From Mya arenaria (Eukaryota; Mollusca; Bivalvia; Myida; Myidae), in the NCBI RefSeq assembly GCF_026914265.1, contig NC_069136.1, positions 24,776,201 through 24,840,200 of the forward strand: a stretch of DNA of 64,000 nt, in the 5' to 3' direction. The stretch's first letter is position 1. Every line of letters begins with the position of its first letter. This document shows positions 10,549 through 22,473 of this stretch, one piece after another. The notes below the pieces were generated by a model. That model worked only from the letters and a program-made list of their open reading frames with translations. It made no database searches and was not told where the DNA came from. Position numbers and translations under genes: made by a program.

Positions 10549-11920
10549 GGCCAAAAAAACCAAACCTGTGTTTCCGGTAACATTGCGAAAAAAATAGGGT
10601 CGGTCGGTCGTTTTTTTTTTTTTTACAGTTTCGATTTCATGCAAAATTCTGTTGCATCAAATCAATTAAATTGTATCCAAGCTTGCCATAAGTAACAGAA
10701 AGTCAGAAAAAAAACAGCATTGTTTAATATCTGAAATCATTTCCTTGCCTTCGACTACCGTATTTTCCCGCCAATTTTGCCCATGAAATTTGTTTTTTTT
10801 TGTATACAATATTCCTTTATAAGACGCGATCGAATTTTAGAACGAATCCAGCACTTCAATTTCTACAAATCTATGATGATGTTCTAACGAAACAGTCATT
10901 TATCAACTAAATTTGTGAATTTGCTTTAAGAAATCGCCGATTTTCTTGTCAACTGTTTAAGCTCTATTATATGGAGGTAGGTTAATAATAGAACAAGTAA
11001 ACGCGGATATTTATTTTACGTATCTTATTTAATTATTTATAATTTATCATAATTCTCGTAACAATCAAAGTTGCATTCATATTCGTAGTGAATTCAAACA
11101 TTTCGGTCATTGTTTTAAGATTCCCAGATGACGATTAATGATTATTATATTTTTTCGATCGTATGGTATTTTCTTACCAGCCTATACGAAATCCTGGCAA
11201 TCAAATAGGATCATACGGTATCCAACCGACCGATTTAAATACAAACCAAAACCACACGCCTTTGATCTTATTACCGCACGTGCTCTGACGTCACAAATTG
11301 TACCGTTTGATCTGCAGCCGAACCATTCCTATACATGTGTTGTTATAACTTTCGCAGGTTTTTGTTTTGATTTCAGTCAATGGGACTTAAATTATGCGAA
11401 ATAAATAAACATTGATAACTGAGGATAAATTAATGTAACGATTAATGAAATGAGAACCTCGCAATTAAGCCTGCATGAATTCACAAAGCCTAATCGGAAG
11501 AAGCCTGCATGATATACGCAAAGCCTAATGTAAAAAAGTAAGTTCTAATTTGGACATGGATAAATAACAACGTTAACTATATCCTAAATATTTTCATTAT
11601 GAAGGCAGCAAAATGCGTCTCCTGTGATCAACCACGTGTTTGACCCATAAACATGCGTTTGCCAATTTGAAGATATCGGACAGAGATCGCCGAACTCCGC
11701 CATTTTGTTTCCCTGTTGACAAAGCGTCTCGGTAATACATAATCAGGAATGAAAGTGTATATTCCGAGAACAGAGACAGTCAAAGAACGAAAATAACGAC
11801 GATATTTTTAATTTATGATTTTTTTTTACTTTAATGCCTAAAAAAGATTAGGGTCGGCGAGGTAAAAAATAGGGTCGGTCGGGTTACCGAAATCACAGGT
11901 ACTTTTTTTGGTCTTAGCCA
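10549..11920. mobile_element. 1.37-kb terminal-inverted-repeat element (CCGACCCTA family)
   Basis: Starts GGCCAAAAAAACC then CCTGTGTTTCCGGTAAC. The far end read backwards is GGCTAAGACCAAAAAAAG then CCTGTGATTTCGGTAAC. Both arms continue into runs of the (C)CGACCCTA motif. It splits the innexin-like fragment of copy A exactly where copy B is uninterrupted. No transposase is seen inside, so it is non-autonomous. Shorter relatives: 16669-16790, 44758-45080, 56810-57185. Confidence 0.75.
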
Positions 11921-11925
11921 CGGGA

Positions 11926-12140
11926 GTATAAACTTGCTGTTCTGGCGGTCGGCGGCGCTATACATGTCCGATTAACTCAAGCACTGACAGCTCCACGTTG
12001 ACCAAACGTGCAACATTGTAGGCGGATATGGTTTCATGGCACTAAAACTATTGAGCACAGACAGCACCAATTTTCTAGTTCAAGGTATCGTCTGCAACAT
12101 GTGGAAGGTGTAGAACGCGCAGCCGTCCGTTTCACTAAGC
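11926..12140 (+). pseudogene. decayed innexin fragment, copy A
   Basis: Two innexin pieces sit side by side. The first, GCTGTTCTGGCGGTCGGCGG (NWLF.RSAAL), matches the N-terminal part of the exon at 1870-2875. Then VDQTCNIVGGYGFMALKLLS, running on to a segment ending in CNMW, matches the C-terminal exon at 1109-1344. Some 300 codons between them are missing, including all four membrane helices. The matching upstream part lies at 10476-10548 on the other side of the 10549-11920 insertion. In-frame stops follow. Not a functional gene. Confidence 0.7.
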
Positions 12141-12149
12141 GATTGAACG

Positions 12150-13800
12150 CCTTAATAAAGATAAAATCAAAGCGCTTAAAGCGTTGAATGGCTTTCGGCC
12201 TGCAACGTTTTGTGAGTATAGTCATGTAATTGTTAAACATATGTATCAACATAAACATCTTAAGATAGTATATGCTCGCTTATAATTTCCTTCGCAATTT
12301 TTTTTAGAGTTTAATGTTGATTCTCAATGAGATCATGAAGTATAAGTCACTTGTTATGTGGAATACGCCAACTAGTTACTTATAAGGTATGGAGTAATTC
12401 TCAATATCATATCAAACTTTATCTGGAGCTTTTGTTTCATAAACAATGCACTGCCACGCATGAGGCATTAAGGATTTTTTTAGTAAAATCTACTCTACAC
12501 TTCAAACTTGACTTGAGGCGTATTTATTTTACTAACAGGGTATGCCAGCTTAACCAAATGCATCCCAACATAATGCATTGGACATATTAATTAGGTTAAT
12601 GCTTAAGACTTCTTTCTACAACGCCAAATACCTCAGGGTCGAATTACCCATATACTAATTCTTCCCTGTATGCTTTATGTACATGTATCTTAATAATGCC
12701 CTCAACATATGTCACTCGTGGACAAAATGAACAGATTTATATCAGTTGTTTTTTTAGATATGCATATGCATTATGCTACATGCTCAAGATATTGGAATGA
12801 ACTTACTGAGACAAACTAAGAAATATTCACATACTTTCTGTTTCATTCGGCATTACATGACTATGACAAAAATTGTAGCAGGTCGATAGCCTGTCAACGC
12901 TTTACGCGGTTTGATTTGTATTGTAAAAATGTATAATATTCATTTAGTAAATGGTTAAAAGGTTGTTAGTATGTACTTACACAAGAGAATGGTTTTATGC
13001 GACACACATTTTACAAACAAAATTAGAAACTAACAATCTCAATAAAAATGTCAAAATGCCGAATATAAGTAATAAGAAATTATACTTATGAAAAAAGCTG
13101 ATTGTAGGATAAAATGAAGTATTATAATTTCATTTAAAACATTATGGTTTGATATCTCACGCCTAATCAGCATTTAATTGCATCATAATACGATCCATAT
13201 TTTTCCGTCTTTTAACGACTTCTCAGGGTTAATTTCCGGGGAACAAACCTGTACGAATGCAATGACCCACATTCTATTCTTAACTACAATGTACATGTAG
13301 ATATTATCGGTCCTCGGCCGAAGCAAAATCTAAACAAAGGTATACAATACATGTATTTATTTGATTCAGTACGCGTTCATTTTGCAACTATTTGCGGATT
13401 CTGCTTTTCTTTATTGCGTTCGGTAACTCGCCGTTTTCAAAATATATATCAATTGCGTTATATTACGCAAAACGCAGCTTTTTCAAACTATATTAACCGC
13501 ATAACATAGCCTGAAGACTCATTACAGCGCTATTTATAGCAAGCTAATAAATATGCAGATCGCAGTCCGTAGCAATTAGAGCAGATTGCTTACTAGGTAT
13601 TTTCGATGTAAACGTTAATGTTAGTTAGGTTGGTGACCACCGCAGTTCTAACCGCAATGGGGTTGATACGCCCGTGCGCGCATTAATTCGCTAAAAGTTA
13701 AAAATGTTATGTCAATCTGCCGATGCGATTTCCGAGATACGGTTATAAAAGTCTGCAGGCCTAGCGGCCTACAGCCTAAAAACGCATGCTCTTTATGTAT
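12150..13800. other. insert present only in copy A; no gene recognised
   Basis: Copy B passes directly from the innexin fragment to the sequence matching 13815-13930. Here about 1.6 kb of AT-rich DNA intervenes. I see no clear terminal repeats or protein. Confidence 0.45.
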
Positions 13801-13947
13801 TCATACACTAAAATATCAAGTGTCAATTGAGTTTCGTTATTTAGAAACCAGAAACCAGATTGGGTGTTGGACGTTGACTTGTTTCCTTATGTGTTCCATA
13901 ACATGCAGTGTAAGCGCTCTCTATAAATGAGTTTGCCATAATAAGTA

Positions 13948-14446
13948 TTTTAAACTTAAAATTGACTTATCATATTTAGTATAGAAATGATTGTCTATTG
14001 ATATAGAATTGACTCAGATAACTTACAATATCATAACTTGATATTATAAACATTATATATTATATTTTGTATTTTTGTCATCATATTTGCAACTTGCATA
14101 ACTTCAGTAATTTCTTAAGCAAACACTTAATTCTTATTTTTGACTGTTGTCACTACATTTTAGCACCTTTTTTTGTTCTATCATAAGAATTAGGCTTAAA
14201 CACCTATGCAAGCCAGACAAGTTGTGATAAGCATATATTAGATCAAAGAAACAAAGATTATCTAAAGGAAACTCTTAATTCTAAGCTGAGTAAAACTCTT
14301 TAAGATGACAATGTCAGTTGTTGGCATCTCAGTCTCAAATTTAGTATTTAAACCCATGACTTCCCAGTCCAGGTTGTCATTTAACCTTGGACAATAGATA
14401 TCGGAAGTCTGATTTGGGTACTTGTCATCTTATTCACAGGTATGTG
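13948..14446 (+). repeat. dispersed repeat, copy 2 (uninterrupted)
   Basis: Same element as 7618-8455 without the SINE. It preserves the empty SINE target site at about 14365 and is itself absent from copy B of the duplication. Confidence 0.75.
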
Positions 14447-15554
14447 GTACTGGTGTATGTTTGGAATCAGTAAAAATCCTACTTATTGTCATGTGTTCGT
14501 TTGACATGAAATGCAAGCATTGCTTAAACACATGCTGCATGTTCATGCATATAAACTACAAACAGCAGTAAAATTCTTTTGGAATCGTTTCTTCAGTACG
14601 TTAAGTTTTGTTGTTATTGATGAATTGGTAAATAATATAAAACAAAATTCAGCTCGTAAATAATTATTGTACTCTTAACAATAAGATATACATGTAGGAT
14701 CTTGATAGTCATAGTTTAAATAGATAACATGAGTTTAAAAAGTCTTCACATGCGGTTGACTTAGTTATTTGAAAAGATCAAGAGAGGTGTTAATAGAGTG
14801 GATGTGTTTTCGAAATAAAGTTTGGAAAATACTAAAAGCTATTTACTTTTAAGTATTTCTTTCGAGGATAACTGTTGTCTGTGTCGCTATACTCGGAAAA
14901 TAAACCGAAAGCGAAAGTAAATAACCTGAAAAGAGTGATCGATATTGCATTTTTGAAAAATGATATACTCGTATCTTTATTTCCGTTTAATCTTCTTAAC
15001 TTGAGAGAACACGGAAGTATAGGACAGTGTTTAAGTGTTTTCTTTCTTTTTAATAAACTGGTTAAGCACGTAACATATGATAAGTCGATACCAGGTACTT
15101 TTTAAGTTTTCTTATTTTATTAATTTTAAAGGTTTAGATGGGAATTAAAACCGCTAATTTACTGTTCAGAAGATCTGTAATTATGTGTAAATATCGTAGG
15201 ATCATATAAAACTAGCTAGAGTTTAAATCAAGGCATTTCACAATAGCGGCATTATCCGTTTATCGTACGTGAATAGGTAAGTAACCTAATTCGCTACACA
15301 TTACAACTATATAACTTTATCTTAAGATGTTTTAATTTTATATATTGAGGGTTGAAACCTAACGGCATTACAATACTTCACCCATAAATATTTTGAAATA
15401 ATGACGAAAAACCTCTCTTTCATGATATATTTGGTGTACACTGTACATGAAAAGTGCACTTTATCGCTGATGGGGATGAAATACGCTTAAATTGTTATTA
15501 CATATACTGATGGTGATCATGATTAATTTAAGACATATATTTTGATGAAAGTCG

Positions 15555-15562
15555 ATGATGAC

Positions 15563-15593
<31 letters not shown>

Positions 15594-15990
15594 GTGATGG
15601 TGGATGTAATGATGATGGTGACGATGCATCTTGCTGCTGCTGCCGCTGCTGCTGATGATGATTATTATGATAATGCTGGTGATGGCTGTTGTGGTGATGA
15701 TGGTGAAGATGGAGGGATTGATGATGATGATGATGATGATGATGATGCTTCTGCTGCTGATGATGATGTTAAGTGTGATGAAATGATGATGATGGTGGTG
15801 GTTTGGTGGTAAAAGTATTGTCGATGGTAGTGGTGGTGGTGGTTTAGGTGACGATGCCGATGCTGATGTTGATGCTGGTGGTGGTGGTGGTGCTGCTGCT
15901 TATGATGGTGGTGGTGGTGATGATGTCGGTGTTGTTGTTGTTGTTAAAGGTGGTGATGATGATGTTCATTGTAGACTGTTCGTCCAAACA
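15555..15990 (+). repeat. (GAT/GGT/GCT)n trinucleotide repeat
   Basis: Long runs of ATG/GAT and GGT/GCT triplets. The Met/Asp/Val-rich open frames here are a by-product. A close copy is at 43640-44060. Confidence 0.9.
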
Positions 15991-16668
15991 CAGTAAATTC
16001 TACGCTGAAAATATCTATAACTCGGTGTATATCTAACAATATATGTTAACTAATTTTCAGTTGGTTTGTAATACGTGCATTGCTTCAACAATAGGCATTT
16101 GACTCGTACCACCATCTGGTGAGGACACTGATATTCGGCCGTATCGCATGCCGACTGTCATTAAGACAAGATTCTACTGTTTTACTGCATTGCGACAATA
16201 CCAGCATCTTACTTTAGAGGTAGGTTACTCTGATTTCGCCTTAATAAGCAATCGACCAGATATATGTTTTTATTACATACCTAAATCCACAAGCAATACA
16301 TATCGCAAAATAAGTATAAGTACATTCAAGTGCTATAAGGCCGTATTCCACTCTGCTGACGTCACATCATACGCGTGTCATTACGAGATTTTAAAGTGAC
16401 GTCTTTAAACAAAATATGACATTTATTATCAAAATATGTTTCTTTTACCTGATTTCACCAGCCATGTATACAATGAAAGGGTTTGTAATACGGCGATTTG
16501 AACCGGAATGTCGTATTGGAATCTTGTTTTGATTTCTCTCAGCTGGCGCCTCGTGAAAAACAAATCTGCCAACTCCCACTCGAGTCGAATACAACCTCCC
16601 GGTTCAAAACGCAGTACTTATAACCCGGATATATGTTTACTTTTACTTAGAGACTGAGCATCGTTTTC

Positions 16669-16790
16669 GGCCTAAATAAATACATTTGGTTCGGGTAACC
16701 CGACCCTACCTACGGAATAGGCGCCGACCCTACCGTTTTTATAGTCAGTATGAAAAAATAAATAATGAAAAACTAAAAAAAAAATAAAAA
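16669..16790. mobile_element. partial CCGACCCTA-family MITE
   Basis: GGCCTAAATAAATACATTTG and then CCCGACCCTACCTACGG match the left end of the complete element at 44758-45080. Sequence diverges after about 16780, so the right end was lost or replaced in this copy. Confidence 0.6.
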
Positions 16791-16794
16791 AAAT

Positions 16795-17050
16795 CGGAAT
16801 CCAAATATTGCATCAATAAAAGTCACACTAAGATTAAAAAAAAACTTGCACAACACAGGAAATGTCTATAATTGTGCAAATATTTTCTTTGAAGTCGTCG
16901 ACATTTAATTGTATAAAAAGTAATGCAAGTGCTCGCGATAAATTCGAAACGAATTTCCCGATCAATGCTGATTATGTTTGAACACTTTAGCACATTTCTC
17001 TGAATGAAAAGAGCTATATTGATAATTGCTCACGTAATGAATACTATAAT
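16795..17050 (+). repeat. direct repeat, first copy
   Basis: ATCCAAATATTGCATCAATA and following text recurs at 18235-18495 with moderate divergence (shared anchors AACTTGCACAAC, GTCGTC.ACATTTAATTG, GATCAATGCTGATTATGTT). Non-coding. Confidence 0.6.
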
Positions 17051-18234
17051 AATATAAGTCAGGGTTTTTTCAACAAAAAATTGAAGAGGGCTAGCCTTTT
17101 TATTTTGGGAAATTTAAACGCGTGAAATTCTGCAAATTGGGAAATTTAAGCGCGTAAATACCTCAAATTGGAAAATTCCAAATATGAGTATTGAAGACAA
17201 CTATTGAACAGTACATGTCAAGATATCCATATGAAACTTTTTTTACAAAAGAACAGGCATATATCTTACGTGAGTCTACTTCTAGCATTAAGTCTTAAAT
17301 GTTTTCGCTTTAAATTAATAAACATCATCTTAATGAGGCAGAAATCATGTCGGTGACTTCTCTTTTTAAACATGATGCAATGGCAAGAGAGAGATAGAGA
17401 TTAGTTTTATTCCTCATAGAGTTGATTCTAAATCTATGGAAATAATTGAAAGCAATATATGGACAAGATAAAACTGGATCCTCGAATAACATTTATTCAA
17501 TGGAGTACAAATCATAATCTGATTGATGCAACCAAAGGTGACAATTAAATCACATGTAAAAGTTTTCAAATTTATGATTTGCTCTTTCCATATGAATCAT
17601 TTCAGCTGCAATACTTAAGGTCCTTTCCGCTTAAATGTTAGTCATTTGCCATTTCATTATAGCACGCTGTATGGCTTTCAGGAACACAGCAGATTCTGTT
17701 TTACTGCAAACAGAAGACAAAAATGAAGAAAAACAGCAAATCTTTTTTTTAGATGTGCGTAAAAAAAGTGTATTATAATATTTGGATATGGTGTGATAAC
17801 ATATTCGCGAATAGGCTTGATAAATGTTTAATACTTAAACCATCAGCGGAGTCGCGAAAATATGTGACAAACTGATTATTTGCTTCGAAGCTGGGCTATT
17901 TCAGTTAATTTATACAAGAAACGTTTCCTACTTCATTTTATTATATATATATTTCACCCCTGAAAATTGATCATCTCAAATAAACACGGTATAACTGAAA
18001 GGGTGAAACTTGACTATTTCCGGCTTTTTCCGCGAGGCCGAATATAAATGAACGCTACGCGGGGACGTTGGAACAGAACTATTGGAAAACGTTATACGGC
18101 ATTCTTCTTATGTTACCTTAAAAGATAAACAACCAAATTTGCGCCGAATATATTTTTTTAATTTGTAAATTTGTGAAGTAAGAACTTCCTTTATGGGAAA
18201 ATATCTGGAAAAAGCCCTGCTTAAAGTATGGATT

Positions 18235-18495
18235 GGGATCCAAATATTGCAAATCATCAATAAAAGTCAAACAAAGATTAACAAAACTTGCACAACGCAA
18301 GTAACGTCTTTAATTGTTCAGACCTTTTCTTTGTAGTCGTCAACATTTAATTGGATATAAAAGAAATGCCCTAAATTTAAAACGGATTTCACGATCAATG
18401 CTGATTATGTTCGCCGGAGTGTTTGCACTTTGCACATATCAACCTTTCTCTGAAGAGTTATATTGTTAATTGCTTACGTAATAAATACTACAATT
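18235..18495 (+). repeat. direct repeat, second copy
   Basis: Second copy of the 16795-17050 sequence, just upstream of the FG-repeat exon. Confidence 0.6.
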
Positions 18496-18577
18496 TGGTG
18501 TCAAGCAATAAGAAAGTCCTATAAGTGTTATAGTAGTTTAAGAATATGTATATGATAGGTCTCATCAATGTTTTCAG

Positions 18578-19662
18578 ACGATAATATGTCTACGTTAAAT
18601 ACACCAATGATGTCCGCACAAACTAAACCCTTCATCTCATCGCTTGGTTCCTGTTCATTGACGAATACGGAAAGTATTTCATCAGCCTTTGGAGCTTCGA
18701 CTACATCAGAGGAAAGTAAAACCTCAGCCCTTGGTGTGTTGAATTCCTCAGCGGACAGTCAACCATCACTCGTTGGTGAGTTGAATTTGTCAGCGGATAG
18801 TAAACCATCAGCCTTTGGTGCGTTGAATTCGTCAGCGGATAGTAAACCATCAGCTTTTGGTACGATGAATTCGTCAGCAGATAGTAAGCCATTAGCATTT
18901 GGTGCGTTGAATTCGTCAGCGGATAGTAGAACATCAGCCTTTGGTGCGATGAATTCGTCAGCGGAAAGTAAACCATTGCTCTTTGGTACATTGAACACAT
19001 CAGAAGAAAGTAAACCATCACTTTTTGGTACGTATAATTCGTCAGCGGAAAGTAAACCACCAGCCCTTGGGGCGTTGAATTCGTTAGCAGATAGTGGACC
19101 ATCAGCCTTTGGTGCGTTGAATTCGTCAGCGGAAAGTAAACCATCAGCCTTTGGTACATTGAACACATCAACGGAAAGTAAACCATCACTCTTAGGTACA
19201 TTGAACACATCAGCGGAAAGTAAACCATCACTCTTAGGTACATTGAACACATCAACGGAAAGTAAACCATCACTCTTAGGTACATTGAACACATCAACGG
19301 AAAGTAAACCATCAATCTTTGGTACATTGAACACATCAACGGAAAGTAAACCATCACTCTTAGATACATTGAACACATCAGCGGAAAGTAAAGCGTCAAG
19401 CTCTTGGAGGACGGTTACAGAAAGTAAACGATTACCATTTGGCACGACGACTTTATCTGTGGAAAGTAAAGCATCATTCTTTGAATCGTCGAGGAAGCCC
19501 GTAGAGAGTAAACCATTTGTCTTTGGTTCGTTGGCCACGTCTACGGATGATAAATCATTAGGTTCGAGTTCGATGATGATCCCTGTAAGCAGTTTTGGCA
19601 CATTGTCGACGACAGCGGAAAGTCAACCTTTTGGAAGTTTGGGTTCATCGACAACGTCCGTG
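18578..19662 (+). CDS. FG/LG-repeat exon of a BTB/T1-domain gene (partial)
   Basis: A 361-codon open exon. It can begin at the ATG at 18568 or, more likely, after the acceptor TGTTTTCAG that ends at 18577 (phase 1). It ends at a strong donor (TCCGTG|gtaagt, phase 0). About 18 units of 14 residues (42 bases), of the form ESKPS[AL][FL]G[TA]LN[TS]S, fill residues 45-300. FG and LG dipeptides on Ser/Thr-rich linkers resemble nucleoporin FG repeats, but no nucleoporin domain is present, so function is unknown. The phase-0 donor fits the phase-0 acceptor of the BTB exon at 22474 on the same strand, so I infer one gene. No breaks are seen. The same repeat continues, decayed and frame-broken, through the next 1.8 kb. 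Earlier exons were not identified. Confidence 0.6.
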
Positions 19663-21560
19663 GTAAGTTATTTTTTTGATGTTTCGGCAAATCTGCACAA
19701 AGGAACCAGTTAGAGGTTTGGGCACATCGACAACGTTATTGAAGTGTCAATCTTTTAGAAGTTTTGGCTCCCCGACGACGTCTGGTAAGTACATATATTG
19801 ACATTTTATCCATCAATGACGTCCGTGGTAAGCAAACATTTGACAGTTTTACTTCATCGAGGACTTTCGCTGTAACTAAATTATGGTAGGGTTAAGCTCA
19901 TCATTGACGTCCGTAGTATGTAAAAAATAAGTAGTTTTAGCTCATCGAGGCACCCTTGGTACGTAAACATTTGTTAGTTTTAGCTCATCGGTGACATCCG
20001 TGGTAAGTGAACATTTTGGACTTTTAGCTTATCGATGCACATTTGGTAAGTGAATATTTGGTAGTTTTAGCTCATCGATGACATCCCTGGTATGTAAAAG
20101 TCTAAGTTGTTTTAGCTCATCGATGCAATCCGTTAAGTGAACGTTTTGTTAGTTTTAACTCAGCGCCAGCGTCCGAGGTAATTTTACATTTAAGAAATTT
20201 TAGCTCAACGATGACGTCCGTGGTATGTAAAAGAAATAAGTACTTTTCGCTCATCGATGAAGTATGTGGTATGTAAAAAATAAGTACTTTTCGCTCATTG
20301 ATGAAGTATGTGGTATGTAAAAAATAAGTACTTTTCGCTCATCGATGAAGTATGTGGTATGTAAAAAATAAGTACTTTTCGCTCATTGATGAAGTATGTG
20401 GTATGAAAAAAATAAGTACTTTTCGCTCATCGATGAAGTATGTGGTATGTAAAAAATAAGTACTTTTCGCTCATTGATGAAGTATGTGGTATGTAAAAAA
20501 TAAGTAGTTTTAGCTCATCGATGAAGTCTGTGGTATGTAAAAAATAAGTAGTTTTAGCTCATTGATGAAGTCTGTGGTATGTAAAAAATAAGTAGCTTTA
20601 GCTCATTGATGAAGTCTGTGGTATGTAAAAATTAAGTACCTTTAGCTCATTGATGAAGTATGTGGTATGTAAAAATAAGTAGTTTTCGCTCATTGATGAA
20701 GTCTGTGGTATGTAAAAAATAAGTAGCTTTAGCTTATCGATGAAGTCTGTGGTATGTAAAAATTAAGTACCTTTAGCTCATTGATGAAGTCTGTGGTATG
20801 TAAAAATTAAGTACCTTTAGCTCATTGATGAAGTCTGTGGTATGTAAACAATAAGTAGCTTTAGCTCATTGATGAAGTCTGTGGTATGTAAAAATTAAGT
20901 ACCTTTAGCTCATTGATGAAGTCTGTGGTATGTAAAAAATAAGTAGTTTTAGCTCATTTATGAAGTCTGTGGTATGTAAACAATAAGTAGCTTTAGCTCA
21001 TTGATGAAGTCTGTGGTATGTAAAAATTAAGTACCTTTAGCTCATTGATGAAGTCTGTGGTATGTAAAAATTAAGTACCTTTAGCTCATTGATGAAGTCT
21101 GTGGTATGTAAACAATAAGTAGCTGTAGCTCATCGATGAAGTCTGTGGTATGTAAAAAATAAGTAGTTTTAGCTGTGGTATGAAAAAAACAAGTAGTTTT
21201 AGCTGTGGTATGTAAAAAATAAGTAGTTTTAGCTGTGGTATGTAAAAAACAAGTAGTTTTAGCTGTGGTTTGTAAAAAATAAGTAGTTTTAGCTGTGGTA
21301 TGTAAAAAACAAGTAGTTTTAGCTGTGGTATGTAAAAAATAAGTAGTTTTAGCTGTGGTATGTAAAAAACAAGTAGTTTTAGCTCATCGATGAAGTCTGT
21401 GGTATGTAAAAAATAAGTAGTTTTAGCTGTGGTATGAAAAAATAAGTAGTGTTAGCTGTGGTATGTAAAAAATAAGTAGTTTTAGCTGTGACATGTAAAA
21501 AATATGTAGTTTTAGCTTATCGATGCATACTTGGATAGTGAACATTTCGTTAGTTTTAGC
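19663..21560 (+). repeat. tandem array of splice-signal-bearing repeats in intron
   Basis: About 40 units. Early units are 50-60 bases, the bulk 44 bases (TAGCTCATTGATGAAGTCTG then TGGTATGTAAAAAATAAGTA), and near 21160-21500 a 30-base form (TTTTAGCTGTGGTATGT...). Units align to the 42-base coding repeat of the upstream exon: coding GCGGAAAGTAAA corresponds to GTGGTAAGTAAA here, and coding TTTGG.TCGTTG to TTTTAGCTCATCG. Most units therefore hold an acceptor-like TTTTAG, about 19 bases, and then a donor-like G|GTAAGT or G|GTATGT. Confidence 0.85.
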
Positions 21561-22473
21561 TTATCGCTGACGTTCATGGTATGTAAACATTTAATTAGAG
21601 CATCGATGTATCATTTGTTAGTAAAGATTTTAGTTGATTTGTCCCATTAATGAGGTGCGCTAAAATTAAAGCCTCTTGTTTGACAAATATTTTTAAATGA
21701 CATCAACTGAAATAAGCATCTCCTGATGTTATTCTCCTTAACAATGTACCCACATAGTCGATAAATGTCAAAGTTACTTCCGTTATTATACAAATTATGT
21801 ACATAAAAATATTGTTGTTATGAAAGGTTGACGTGATTTTTTACCTTGAGAACACATTGGAGACTGCAAAAATTTCAGTTTTCTTGCAATAACATCAACT
21901 TCCTGTCATTGCCTCATTTATCTGTTATCTGTCGGAATAAAAGCATCGACGTCTGTCTTAAAGGAAACGGGTGGTGGACGGATTTTTTTTATTTTTTTTT
22001 ATTTTTTTTTATTTTTTGGGGGGTGGGGTGCAATTTTTTGGTTAAACTTGCTTAAATTTTCGCTTGATATACAGCCGGTAGAAAAAGGAAAACCTGACAG
22101 GGACTATCGAATTGAGCTAGTTTTGTGTGTTTTTATGTGTGTTTTTTGACAAATATAAAGTGTATTAAAACAACAAAAAATCAGAGATGTTTTTTATTCA
22201 GGGAATGACGTCATCAATCCTATATAAATATTTCTGTTGTTGGCAAATAACTCTAAACAATTCTCTAAAATTTAGTGGAGATAATTTTTATAAGAATCAA
22301 ATGCTCCATTTTGTCTCGGGTTATAGTGAAGATATTTTTAAGAATATATATGGTTGTCAAAGTCTGCGTTCGCTTATAAATATCCTAAATATGAATGTAT
22401 AGGAAATTGTAATACTACCCTCATATATATATTTCATCCTATTATTTCATTTCCAATCAATGATTCTTTTCAG

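Larger units (their letters stand above)
9820..16780 (+). repeat. segmental duplication, copy A
   Basis: Colinear with 40310-44870. Shared anchors are GTCACCGTGATTTTACTT (9840 / 40324), the innexin fragment, GCGCTCTCTATAAATGA (13913 / 40785), TTTGGAATCAG (14460 / 41152) and the stretch 14876-16770, which is nearly identical to 42986-44860. Copy A is enlarged by a LINE tail, a 1.37-kb inverted-repeat element, an unknown 1.6-kb insert and a dispersed repeat. Confidence 0.8.

Noticed and set aside
15555-16036. Open frames rich in Met, Asp, Val (also at 43641-44128)
   Set aside because: They follow a trinucleotide microsatellite; no domain and frame content equals the repeat.
18701-19601. Two long minus-strand frames opposite the FG exon (232 and 280 codons)
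   Set aside because: Antisense shadows of a stop-free 42-base repeat; the plus strand has fitting splice sites and joins a real domain exon.
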